This document shows positions 1 to 6,450 of a stretch of DNA of 12,798 bases, in pieces (within the stretch, counting starts at the first letter, position 1; the number at the start of each line of letters is the position of its first letter). The translations under genes were made by a program, and so were the position numbers. The stretch spans positions 1 through 12,798 of the forward strand of contig QAKL01000131.1 in assembly GCA_003343815.1 (NCBI GenBank). The letters run 5' to 3'. The notes under the pieces were generated by a model. That model saw nothing but the letters and a program-made list of their open reading frames with translations. It did not search any database and was not told where the DNA came from. The stretch is from Clostridiales bacterium. Its GTDB lineage: Bacteria; Bacillota; Peptococcia; Peptococcales; Peptococcaceae.

Positions 1-344
1 AATAAAAACACCGGTCCTAGATATTGCAGAACCGTTGCTGTACCGGCATTGGAGTAGCTGATCGTCAAAAGATAGGTATATTGGCAAAATGCCAAGCCCG
101 CAAGACTAAACGCAATCAAAATGCCGACATCGCGCTTATTTTGAAAAATCGCGTGGCGATCCCTTTCGGTAAAATGCGCGAAAACACATAAAATACTACC
201 TGCTAGCAATAATCTGCACGCTGTAAGCCACGTCGGATCCATATTTTTGTAGTTAAAAAGATACTGCCCGCAGTTTCCGCTAAAGCCCCAAAAGACTGCC
301 GCAGTCATCGCCAAAAGCATGCCTTTAATTTTCTGCCTTTCCAT
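1..344 (-). CDS. DMT/EamA-family permease, N-terminal part (cut by window edge)
   Basis: This is the first ~114 residues of an integral membrane transporter of the drug/metabolite (EamA) superfamily; the rest lies beyond position 1. I translated it directly: it begins MERQKIKGMLLAMTAAVFWG and the frame stays open to the edge. Helix 1 (about residues 8-26) carries the WGFSG motif typical of EamA helix 1. The TWLTACRLLLAGSIL stretch matches the usual second segment (PxxxxxxRxxxA). A third helix near residues 75-95 is followed by SYSNAGTATVLQYLGPVF, where EamA proteins usually have A-x-x-A-x-x-L-x-x-x-x-P. An AAGGAG sits about 16 bases before the ATG, a long spacing. The gene follows smpB by 23 bases on the same strand and is probably the last visible member of the argH operon. 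Family placement is fairly secure; the substrate cannot be told. Confidence 0.82.
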   Translation of the reverse strand, partial: MERQKIKGMLLAMTAAVFWGFSGNCGQYLFNYKNMDPTWLTACRLLLAGSILCVFAHFTERDRHAIFQNKRDVGILIAFSLAGLAFCQYTYLLTISYSNAGTATVLQYLGPVFL

Positions 345-367
345 ACTTGCTCAAAAATAGCTCCTTT

Positions 368-820
368 TTAATACCGCCCGTTTTCCTTAATCGCGCGATC
401 CATTTCCCTTTTTGCGCTCTTTTCCGCCGCCGCTTCGCGCTTATCATACAGCTTTTTGCCGCGCACCAAGGCTAATTCGACCTTGACTTTATCCCGCTCG
501 AAATAGACTTTAAGCGGCACTAAAGTTAAGCCGTCCGTTTTGACCTTGCCGAAAAGGCGCATAATCTCGCGCTTATGCATTAAAAGTTTGCGCGGGCGCA
601 GCGGATCGACATTAAAAATATTGCCGTGCTCGTAGGGACTGATATGCATCCCGTGCAAAAAAATTTCTCCGTTTTCGATTTGCGCGTAGCTGTCCTTTAA
701 GTTAATTCTGCCGCCGCGCATAGATTTGACCTCGGTCCCGGTCAAAACAATGCCCGTCTCAAACGACTCCTCAATGATGTAATCATGCCGCGCTTTGCGG
801 TTTTCTGCGATAATTTTCAT
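368..820 (-). CDS. smpB: SsrA-binding protein SmpB
   Basis: SmpB binds tmRNA (SsrA) and delivers it to stalled ribosomes for trans-translation in the cytoplasm. The 150-residue product is the normal family length. It opens MKIIAENRKARHDY, then has the core ETGIVLTGTEVKSMR (about 21-35), the INLKDSYAQI strand, and a basic tail starting GKKLYDKRE (about 121) that in this family folds into the ribosome A site. The frame is open further upstream to 859, but that would overlap tmk and add 13 residues absent from the family. The ATG at 820 is preceded by GAGGAGGG at a suitable distance, so I chose it. It lies 11 bases after the tmk stop and 23 bases before the permease gene, consistent with one transcript. 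No ssrA gene is visible in the window. Confidence 0.96.
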   Translation of the reverse strand: MKIIAENRKARHDYIIEESFETGIVLTGTEVKSMRGGRINLKDSYAQIENGEIFLHGMHISPYEHGNIFNVDPLRPRKLLMHKREIMRLFGKVKTDGLTLVPLKVYFERDKVKVELALVRGKKLYDKREAAAEKSAKREMDRAIKENGRY

Positions 821-831
821 CCTATCCCTCC

Positions 832-1449
832 TCAAAAGAGATATTTCACACTTTCCCATATATCCCGAGCGATCTCCTCCGGGCTTTGCTCTGCATTAAT
901 AATCACGATATTTTCCGTATCTTTAAGTTTTTCTATAACTTCTAAATAGCGCGTGCGCGTTTCCTCTAAGCGCTCTTTTGTTTCGTAAATATCCATGTGC
1001 TCACGATTTCGAGCGATCCGCGCGAGCGCCGTATCCACCGCAATGTCCAAAAAAATATGCACATCAGGCTTCGCCATTAATGCCGCCTGCTTATTGAGCG
1101 CCATCGTCCAGTCAAAATCTACTGCGACACTTTGATAGGCATAAGTCGATAAATAGTAGCGGTCGCAGATCACCTGCGTATCGTTCTTCAAATACCGCAG
1201 CACGCCTGTTTCTGCATTAGTCAAGTGCTCCAGACGGTCGGCGGCAAATAAAGCCGCCATCACTTGCTCGCTCATCTGTAACTCCCCGCTCAAAGCGCGG
1301 CGCAATAACTTGCCGATCACGCCGTCGCTGGGCTCCCGCGTCAGATAGGCATGTGCTCCCTGTTTCTTTAGACGTGCGGCTAAAATTTCCGCCTGCGTGC
1401 TTTTGCCTGAGCCGTCAATCCCCTCTAAAACGATGAAACGGCCACTCAT
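832..1449 (-). CDS. tmk: Thymidylate (dTMP) kinase
   Basis: The enzyme phosphorylates dTMP to dTDP with ATP in the cytoplasmic dTTP pathway. The 205-residue protein has the P-loop GIDGSGKST (residues 10-18), the TREP dTMP-binding motif (37-40), the DRYYLSTYAYQ segment (about 96-106) and an arginine-rich lid around ARIARNREHMD (142-152). After TREP the sequence reads SDG, where the Escherichia coli type has GGT; TREP-(S/T)DG forms are, from memory, common in clostridial and archaeal relatives. The start codon overlaps the argH stop by one base (TAATG). The ribosome binding site GAGGTGAGGAG lies inside the last argH codons, so translation is probably coupled to argH. All key motifs are present. 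Confidence 0.96.
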   Translation of the reverse strand: MSGRFIVLEGIDGSGKSTQAEILAARLKKQGAHAYLTREPSDGVIGKLLRRALSGELQMSEQVMAALFAADRLEHLTNAETGVLRYLKNDTQVICDRYYLSTYAYQSVAVDFDWTMALNKQAALMAKPDVHIFLDIAVDTALARIARNREHMDIYETKERLEETRTRYLEVIEKLKDTENIVIINAEQSPEEIARDIWESVKYLF

Positions 1450-2840
1450 TACTCCTCACCTCGATGAGCATGCAAAAATTTACGCGTTTCATTTAAAGTA
1501 TAAGTGATCTGTTCCAAAGACGGTGCGCCGATGGTGTTGCGCTTCGCCACACAGGTATAAACAGAAATTGCTTCGTAAATATCATCGTTAATCAGCGGAC
1601 TGAAAGCGCGGAATTCCTCCAAAGATAAATCGTCCAGCGCTTTATTTTTATCCAAGCAGTACGCCACCGCCTGACCTACGACCGCATGGGCATCGCGGAA
1701 AGGCACGCCCTGGCGCACCAAATAATCAGCGAAATCAGTCGCATTGGTAAAGCCGCCTTTGGCCGCATTAAGCATATCTGCCTCGCGCACTTTCATAGTT
1801 TTAAGCATCGGAATCAGGACTAATAAGCATTTTTCCCACGTTTCTACCGTGTCAAACAATCCCTCTTTATCCTCCTGCATGTCCTTATTATATGCCAGCG
1901 GCAAACCCTTCATCACCGTTAAAATCCCCATCAGATTGCCGTAAACGCGCCCTGTTTTGCCGCGCATTAATTCGGCGACGTCGGGATTTTTCTTTTGCGG
2001 CATGATACTGCTGCCGGTGGAATAAGCGTCATCTAAATCGATAAAATGAAACTCTTGGCTCGACCAGAGGATGATCTCCTCGCACAGGCGGCTCAGGTGC
2101 ATCATGCAAATCGAAGCATCTGCCATAAATTCGACGATAAAATCACGATCACTCACGCCGTCTAAAGAATTCAGGCAAACGTGGGAGAATCCCAATTCTT
2201 TCGCGACCATTTCCCGATCAAGAGGAAAAGTCGTCCCTGCCAAAGCACCGCTGCCCAAGGGCATCACGTCGGCGCGAGCGTGATTGTCCTCCAAGCGAGT
2301 GATATCGCGCTTAATCATCTCGGCATACGCCAACAAATGATGCCCGAACGAAATCGGCTGCGCCCTCTGCAAATGCGTATAACCCGGCATGATAGTTTTC
2401 GCGTTTTTCTCCGCCAAATCAACCAGTGTTTCCAACAAATCCAATAATTGCCCATGGATATGCTCCATCTCGTGGCGCAGATACATACGCACATCGACAG
2501 CTACCTGGTCGTTGCGCGAGCGGCCGGTGTGCAGCTTTTTGCCGACAGCGCCGATTTTTTCGGTGAGGAGGATTTCGACATTCATATGGATATCCTCTGC
2601 CGCCGGATCAAAGGTCACTTTGCCCGCCTCGATTTCGTGCAGGATTTCCTCCAAGCCTTTGATGATCTGCTCTGCCTCGTCAAGCGTCAAAACGCCGATT
2701 TTGCCGAGCATCCGCGCATGTGCCATGCTCCCGGTGATATCCCAATAATATAATTTTTGGTCAAAAGAAATCGACGAATGAAAATCCTCGACCAATTTAT
2801 CTGTATCTTTACTAAAGCGTCCGCCCCATAATTTTTTCAT
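1449..2840 (-). CDS. argH: Argininosuccinate lyase
   Basis: ArgH cleaves argininosuccinate into arginine and fumarate, the last step of arginine biosynthesis; the family forms cytoplasmic homotetramers. The 463-residue protein begins MKKLWGGRFS and has the HTGRSRNDQ motif (104-112), GYTHLQRAQP (153-162) with the Thr-His pair, and the fumarase/lyase signature GSSIMPQKKNPD (276-287), whose Ser278 is the expected catalytic serine. The frame is open to 2951, but the extra N-terminal residues run across the promoter and do not belong to the family. Two adjacent ATGs (2843 and 2840) follow GGAGG; the second has the better 7-base spacing and gives the usual MKKLWGGRF start. No other arg gene is nearby. 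It is the first gene of a transcript continuing into tmk and smpB. Confidence 0.96.
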   Translation of the reverse strand: MKKLWGGRFSKDTDKLVEDFHSSISFDQKLYYWDITGSMAHARMLGKIGVLTLDEAEQIIKGLEEILHEIEAGKVTFDPAAEDIHMNVEILLTEKIGAVGKKLHTGRSRNDQVAVDVRMYLRHEMEHIHGQLLDLLETLVDLAEKNAKTIMPGYTHLQRAQPISFGHHLLAYAEMIKRDITRLEDNHARADVMPLGSGALAGTTFPLDREMVAKELGFSHVCLNSLDGVSDRDFIVEFMADASICMMHLSRLCEEIILWSSQEFHFIDLDDAYSTGSSIMPQKKNPDVAELMRGKTGRVYGNLMGILTVMKGLPLAYNKDMQEDKEGLFDTVETWEKCLLVLIPMLKTMKVREADMLNAAKGGFTNATDFADYLVRQGVPFRDAHAVVGQAVAYCLDKNKALDDLSLEEFRAFSPLINDDIYEAISVYTCVAKRNTIGAPSLEQITYTLNETRKFLHAHRGEE

Positions 2841-2874
2841 CATGATACCTCCAAATATAAAATTACACTGTTTT

Positions 2875-2903
2875 ATTTTAGCACATCTTAAAAGCAATTC
2901 CAA
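2875..2903 (-). promoter_or_regulatory. SigA-type promoter of argH operon
   Basis: On the minus strand the sequence reads TTGGAA, 17 bases, TAAAAT, with TGC just before the -10 (extended -10). Transcription would start near 2868, giving a leader of about 25-30 bases that contains the GGAGG site. That leader is too short to hold a T-box or attenuator. I see no clear arginine-repressor box. Confidence 0.72.
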
Positions 2904-2944
2904 GTGGTTTTCACGAAATTCCTCCGTAAAAATGAAATTTACCC

Positions 2945-2973
2945 TTGACATATTTTGCGCAAAATGCTATAAT
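2945..2973 (+). promoter_or_regulatory. Consensus promoter of the tRNA-Leu gene
   Basis: TTGACA at 2945-2950 and TATAAT at 2968-2973 are both perfect consensus hexamers, separated by 17 bases. TGC immediately before TATAAT forms an extended -10. Initiation near 2980 leaves about 9 bases before the mature tRNA at 2989. It is head to head with the argH promoter, the -35 boxes being about 42 bases apart. Confidence 0.92.
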
Positions 2974-2988
2974 TATTTTTGCATTTAA

Positions 2989-3070
2989 GCGGATGTGGCG
3001 GAATAGGCAGACGCGTGCGTTTCAGGGGCGTATACCGCAAGGTGTGAGGGTTCGACTCCCTCTATCCGCA
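2989..3070 (+). tRNA. tRNA-Leu, anticodon CAG
   Basis: The sequence folds as a class II tRNA. Acceptor stem 2989-2995 pairs with 3063-3069 (one G-U pair); the D stem is GCG/CGC with a GG-containing loop. The anticodon stem is 3016-3020/3028-3032 and the loop TTCAGGG has anticodon CAG at 3023-3025. A long variable arm (ACC-GCAA-GGT) is typical of tRNA-Leu. The T arm is GAGGG-TTCGACT-CCCTC, and A3070 is the discriminator base. CCA is not encoded, so it must be added after transcription. The anticodon stem contains two G-U wobble pairs. It reads CUG leucine codons. Confidence 0.96.
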
Positions 3071-3071
3071 T

Positions 3072-3107
3072 AAAAAAGACAAGTTTCATTTGAAACTTGT
3101 CTTTTTT
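3072..3107. terminator. Bidirectional intrinsic terminator
   Basis: A perfect 17-bp inverted repeat (3072-3088 and 3091-3107) has an A6 tract at one end and a T6 tract at the other. Read rightward it ends the tRNA-Leu transcript immediately after the mature 3' end. Read leftward it lies about 35 bases past the stop of the zinc-ribbon gene at 3142 and also ends in U6. It should insulate both units. Confidence 0.93.
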
Positions 3108-3141
3108 ATTTCTTCACTTTTCACTATAACTTTTTCACTGC

Positions 3142-3543
3142 CTATTCTTTTTCGATATTCGTAAAATCCGGCAGCTTATCCGTATGCACTCCGCCGCTAT
3201 CCAAAAGCCCTAATTTGCGGAAATGCCATGATAATATTTCGCACATTTTGGCGATATTTAATTTTAAATTATCCTCATTGGGCTCCATTTCCGGAAAATA
3301 GTCAAATTCCACATTATAGACAAATTCTTTCGCCAAACGATAAATATCCGGCTCAGTGCCATACTCTATTTTACCGCAAACTGGACAGTACAGCTCCAGT
3401 CCCGAACCGCCGTATTTATTATAAATGATAATCTTCGCCTCTAACGCTCCACCGCAGCTTTTGCAGACGCAACGCTTGGAGCGCTCAAATATTTTGTCCG
3501 GATTCACTCTCTGCACCGCCTTTCTGCGAAAATACCCGCGCAT
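3142..3543 (-). CDS. Small zinc-ribbon protein A, unknown function
   Basis: I do not recognise a named family. The 133-residue protein has RSKRCVCKSCGG (about 22-32) and LYCPVCGKIEYG (51-62), so Cys27/Cys30 and Cys53/Cys56 can form a four-cysteine zinc ribbon; Cys25 is an extra cysteine. After the ribbon come TEPDIY and a helical part with LNIAKMCEILSWHFRKLGLLD (split here as LNIAKMCEIL then SWHFRKLGLLD). The same blocks occur in the protein at 8182-8604, so the two are paralogs. It overlaps the end of the ATPase gene by 59 bases if the ATG at 3543 is used. A GTG at 3507 behind AAAGGCGG aligns better with the paralog and is a good alternative start (121 residues). No signal peptide or membrane helix is seen; it should be cytoplasmic. 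It is the last gene of the minus-strand cluster. Confidence 0.85.
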   Translation of the reverse strand: MRGYFRRKAVQRVNPDKIFERSKRCVCKSCGGALEAKIIIYNKYGGSGLELYCPVCGKIEYGTEPDIYRLAKEFVYNVEFDYFPEMEPNEDNLKLNIAKMCEILSWHFRKLGLLDSGGVHTDKLPDFTNIEKE

Positions 3544-4330
3544 TTTGCTGCCACGGCAAATCTAAATCGATAAAGAAATGCTTTTCGCTCCAGATCACTT
3601 TGGCGGGTGCCTCTAAAAAGTCACTTAATACCTGCTCGGAAAAAACCTCCGCCAATGCTCCTTGGGCATAAATTTGCCCCTGCTTCATCAACGCCGCTTT
3701 GGTGAAAAGCGGCAGGATTTCCTCCGTATGGTGGGTGACATATAAAAGAGTCGTCTGATTTTCCTCTGCCAAATCCTGCATCATGTGCAAAAACTTTTCT
3801 TTAATGACAATATCCAGCCCGCTGCAGGGCTCGTCAAGGAGTAAAATTTCCGGCCTGCCCATTAAAGCGCGCGCGATCAAGACCATTTGCTGCTGGCCTT
3901 TGGAAATAGTGTCGTACGGATAGCGTGCTTTGGCTTTTAATCCGAATATATCCAAAAGCGCTTTAGCTCTTTTTACATCAGCGTCCGCTACCTCTCCCTG
4001 CAAACCCAAAGAACCGTATTTCCCGGCCAGGATCATATCTAGGATAATCTCCCGGCGGAAATAACGGTTCAGAAACGAGCTGCTGACCAAGCCTATTTTT
4101 TCGCGGAAAGTACCGCTGTTATTTTCATCTATCGCCTCACCGTGCAAATATACCCTGCCTGAGCTGGCTGTCTGATAGCCTGACATGGCGCTTAAAAGAG
4201 TCGTCTTGCCGCAGCCGTTTAAGCCGAACAAAACCCAGTTTTCACCCGCATCGATCTGCCAATTAATATCGCGGAAGATATATTTGCTGCCGATTTTAAG
4301 CGTTAGATTCTCAGTTTCGAGCAGCTTCAT
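3485..4330 (-). CDS. ABC ATPase A, ModF/PhrA-like, no permease nearby
   Basis: This is a single ABC nucleotide-binding domain of 281 residues. Counting from the ATG at 4330, it has Walker A GLNGCGKTT (36-44), LVSSSF (about 81-86) where most ABC proteins have the Q-loop glutamine, the signature ISKGQQQ (about 142-148), Walker B ILLLDEP (162-168) and a switch histidine in THH (200). The overall style, FRDINWQ...NWVLFGLNG, resembles the ModF/PhrA group (COG1119), but that assignment is from memory. Compared with its paralog at 7415-8164 it has about 35 extra C-terminal residues (from LEAPAKVIW on). The frame opens at a GTG at 4336, but AAGG is well spaced (9 bases) for the ATG at 4330. It begins 11 bases after the phosphodiesterase stop and overlaps zinc-ribbon gene A. 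No membrane subunit is encoded in the window, so a transport role is not shown. Confidence 0.9.
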   Translation of the reverse strand: MKLLETENLTLKIGSKYIFRDINWQIDAGENWVLFGLNGCGKTTLLSAMSGYQTASSGRVYLHGEAIDENNSGTFREKIGLVSSSFLNRYFRREIILDMILAGKYGSLGLQGEVADADVKRAKALLDIFGLKAKARYPYDTISKGQQQMVLIARALMGRPEILLLDEPCSGLDIVIKEKFLHMMQDLAEENQTTLLYVTHHTEEILPLFTKAALMKQGQIYAQGALAEVFSEQVLSDFLEAPAKVIWSEKHFFIDLDLPWQQNARVFSQKGGAESESGQNI

Positions 4331-4341
4331 AGGCACCTGCC

Positions 4342-6402
4342 TTATTCAGCCAATGCCTGATAAATGACACCGCCCTCGGTCTCTTTCGGCATTCTGTTGC
4401 CAACTAAATGACAAAGGGTCGGAACAATATCGACATTACGAATCGGACGGGTAATAGTTTCGCCATGCTTAAAGCCCATACCTGCCAAGACACACACACA
4501 GCCTAAAGAGTAACCCTCCTCCGGCTTGCTGACGTACTGCAAACTATTGCCATGCTCAAAGCCGAAATCTTTAGTTAACTGGAAGAAAATATCGCCGCAA
4601 TGCTCGCCTCCCATACCTAAGGACTCCATTTCCTCACGATCCATCGCAAAGGCTATCACGCGCTTGCCGGTCTTGGGATCACGATAATTATACATATCGC
4701 TGATGATCTGCTGGACTAATTCATCATACTCCTCCGGCTCGACGATACCCTCGGGGTCACGGCCTTTCAGGTTAATATATACATGGCTGGTACGATGCTG
4801 GATAGCCTTGGTATGCTCCCAGTCGATTTTATACATGCCCTCGATACCAGGCACAGAAATCAATTTCGTATAGCCTAACTGCTCAAATACTCCGGCATTA
4901 ATACCGCTTAACTCACCGATGCCCGGGTTTTCACAGCCGACACCGCGGGGAATAGCCGCATGGTCGGAGCAAACAGCCACGCAGGTGTTTTCGTCCATGT
5001 ATTCCAAAACAGTGCCCAGATATTTATCGTTGATTTCATAAATTTTGTCGATGATTTCTTTGCGCCCCTGCCAATCAGGATATCTGCCCTCGACAGCCTG
5101 CTCCATATAATGGTGATTGATCAAATCAATACTGTGCAAATGGATATAGAAAAGCTGCCAGTCCGGATTAGCATCAAATAAATATTTAGTTGCACGCATA
5201 TGCCAATCATTAATCATATCGAAGCTTTCCAATTCCATCGCATCGCCGATAGCCGTCTGACGGTCGATCGTCGCAAAATAGCACATCGGACCGACATTTT
5301 CCATCAAATCTTTGCAGTAGTGTTTCGGGAAGAAGTAGGTATCGTCCTCGGTATCCAAAACGTGAGAAATATAGAAGCGGCCCTCGGTGCCATCGGCATT
5401 CATCTCCATATTACGGATATAGTAGGCTACTTTTTTATCCTCATCGTCTACGGTAAAGCTATCGAAAATCGGTGCCGACCATTTGCCTAACTCTGCACTG
5501 CCTAAAGCTTCGGGGTTTTTCTTATTTTTATAAAGTGTTACAGTCTTGTAACCCTCGCCGGTAAAGAGCGCATAGCGACGCTGCAGAGAGTTATTCATCG
5601 TAATGGTAGCTTCCTTCGCACCCTCGGGAATTTCAAAAGCCCAGCCCTCGGCATCCTTAATCGGTGTGTACAAGGTATCGGTGCTGTCGCTGTTGCTGGC
5701 CTCCTCGGCGCTCAAGCCTTTAATAACAAAAGCCTCACTCTCAAGCGGCATATCTTTGGTAAAATGGCTGCCGGTCATCGCCGCCTCTAAATCCTCTTTA
5801 CTCATCTGAGGCATGGCCGCAGCGGCATCGTTAGCATCGTTTTTGCCGAATTTTTCAACCTGATCGTTATAAACTACGCAGTCGGCGGAGCTTTGGTTAA
5901 CGACGTGCGGGATGTCTTTCATCGTCGGATAATCGGCTTTCATTTTGACAACCTTTTGGAACTGCACAGAGGAGCGCAGGAACGGCACAACGCCGGTACC
6001 GTCAATGAAAATAGAGTTTTCGTCCTCGGTGCGCGGCGGCCAAGCCTCGCAATAGTTTAACATAATGGATTTTTTACCCTCAGCGGCAAATGCTTCCCAA
6101 ATCATCTCCGCATGAACACGGCGGGAATCCCAGTTCATCTCGGTAATACCCAAAGATTTGCCCAAAGTGTGGTTCAAAAAGCAGGTGACGCCGTGCGTGC
6201 GCGGATAAACACCCGTTGCCAAAGTAGCCCAGTTCGGCGGAGTAATAGTCGGCAAAACGCCCATCATATCCAAACCCTCGCGTGCTACGCCTTTTTCCAA
6301 TAATTTTTTCAAATTAGGCATCCGTCCCTCTGCTACCAGACGTTTGCATACATACGGATCGGCACCGTCTAAACCGATCATCATCGCTCTTTTCTTACTC
6401 AT
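4342..6402 (-). CDS. Alkaline-phosphatase-superfamily phosphodiesterase/phosphohydrolase
   Basis: A 686-residue metal-dependent hydrolase of the type I phosphodiesterase/nucleotide pyrophosphatase fold (PF01663-like, COG3379-like). The N-terminus MIGLDGADP gives metal ligand Asp12. PTITPPNWATLATGVYP (51-67) holds the probable nucleophile Thr54, followed by the typical THG (69-71). The second half supplies Asp426 and His430 (D-x3-H), Asp480-His481 (CSDHA) and a late His617 (FEHG), so the full two-metal set appears present. Residues ~140-400 form a long insert rather than a compact core. No signal peptide is seen, so it should be cytoplasmic, unlike secreted members. AGGAGG lies 8 bases before the ATG, the strongest ribosome site in this cluster, suggesting high expression. 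A paralog lies at 11302-12798. The substrate (nucleotide, phospholipid head group, sugar phosphate or phosphonate) cannot be told. Confidence 0.9.
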   Translation of the reverse strand: MSKKRAMMIGLDGADPYVCKRLVAEGRMPNLKKLLEKGVAREGLDMMGVLPTITPPNWATLATGVYPRTHGVTCFLNHTLGKSLGITEMNWDSRRVHAEMIWEAFAAEGKKSIMLNYCEAWPPRTEDENSIFIDGTGVVPFLRSSVQFQKVVKMKADYPTMKDIPHVVNQSSADCVVYNDQVEKFGKNDANDAAAAMPQMSKEDLEAAMTGSHFTKDMPLESEAFVIKGLSAEEASNSDSTDTLYTPIKDAEGWAFEIPEGAKEATITMNNSLQRRYALFTGEGYKTVTLYKNKKNPEALGSAELGKWSAPIFDSFTVDDEDKKVAYYIRNMEMNADGTEGRFYISHVLDTEDDTYFFPKHYCKDLMENVGPMCYFATIDRQTAIGDAMELESFDMINDWHMRATKYLFDANPDWQLFYIHLHSIDLINHHYMEQAVEGRYPDWQGRKEIIDKIYEINDKYLGTVLEYMDENTCVAVCSDHAAIPRGVGCENPGIGELSGINAGVFEQLGYTKLISVPGIEGMYKIDWEHTKAIQHRTSHVYINLKGRDPEGIVEPEEYDELVQQIISDMYNYRDPKTGKRVIAFAMDREEMESLGMGGEHCGDIFFQLTKDFGFEHGNSLQYVSKPEEGYSLGCVCVLAGMGFKHGETITRPIRNVDIVPTLCHLVGNRMPKETEGGVIYQALAE

Positions 6403-6432
6403 AATTATAACCTCCTAAAAAATATATCTTTT

Positions 6433-6445
6433 GTAACATTGTTAC
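6433..6445. promoter_or_regulatory. Small palindrome before the phosphodiesterase gene
   Basis: GTAAC-ATT-GTTAC is a perfect 5-bp inverted repeat in the 48-base gap between the 319-residue gene and the phosphodiesterase. It is the only gap of that size inside the cluster. It could be an operator or chance; I see no convincing -35/-10 pair beside it. Confidence 0.3.
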
Positions 6446-6450
6446 CTCAT

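Noticed and set aside
821..859. Longer N-terminus for SmpB
   Set aside because: It would overlap tmk and bypass the clear GAGGAGGG/ATG at 820.
1744..2753. Several plus-strand open frames opposite argH
   Set aside because: They lie wholly inside a gene with clear ArgH motifs, lack family resemblance and ribosome sites, and are antisense shadows.
2844..2874. T-box or other riboswitch in front of argH
   Set aside because: The predicted leader is only about 25-30 bases, too short for any known T-box or riboswitch.
2841..2951. Longer N-terminus for ArgH
   Set aside because: It would put the argH promoter inside the coding region and add residues not seen in the family; GGAGG sits exactly before the inner ATGs.
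2989..3070. tRNA-Leu 3' end as an integration site for a mobile element
   Set aside because: No integrase gene and no repeat of the tRNA 3' end was found on either side within the window.
3108..3141. Short TTCACT-type direct repeats after the terminator
   Set aside because: Only two or three imperfect copies in AT-rich sequence; no spacers or regular period, so not a CRISPR or regulatory array.
4960..6303. Plus-strand open frames opposite the first phosphodiesterase
   Set aside because: The minus-strand protein has the full set of catalytic motifs; these frames are low-complexity antisense readings.
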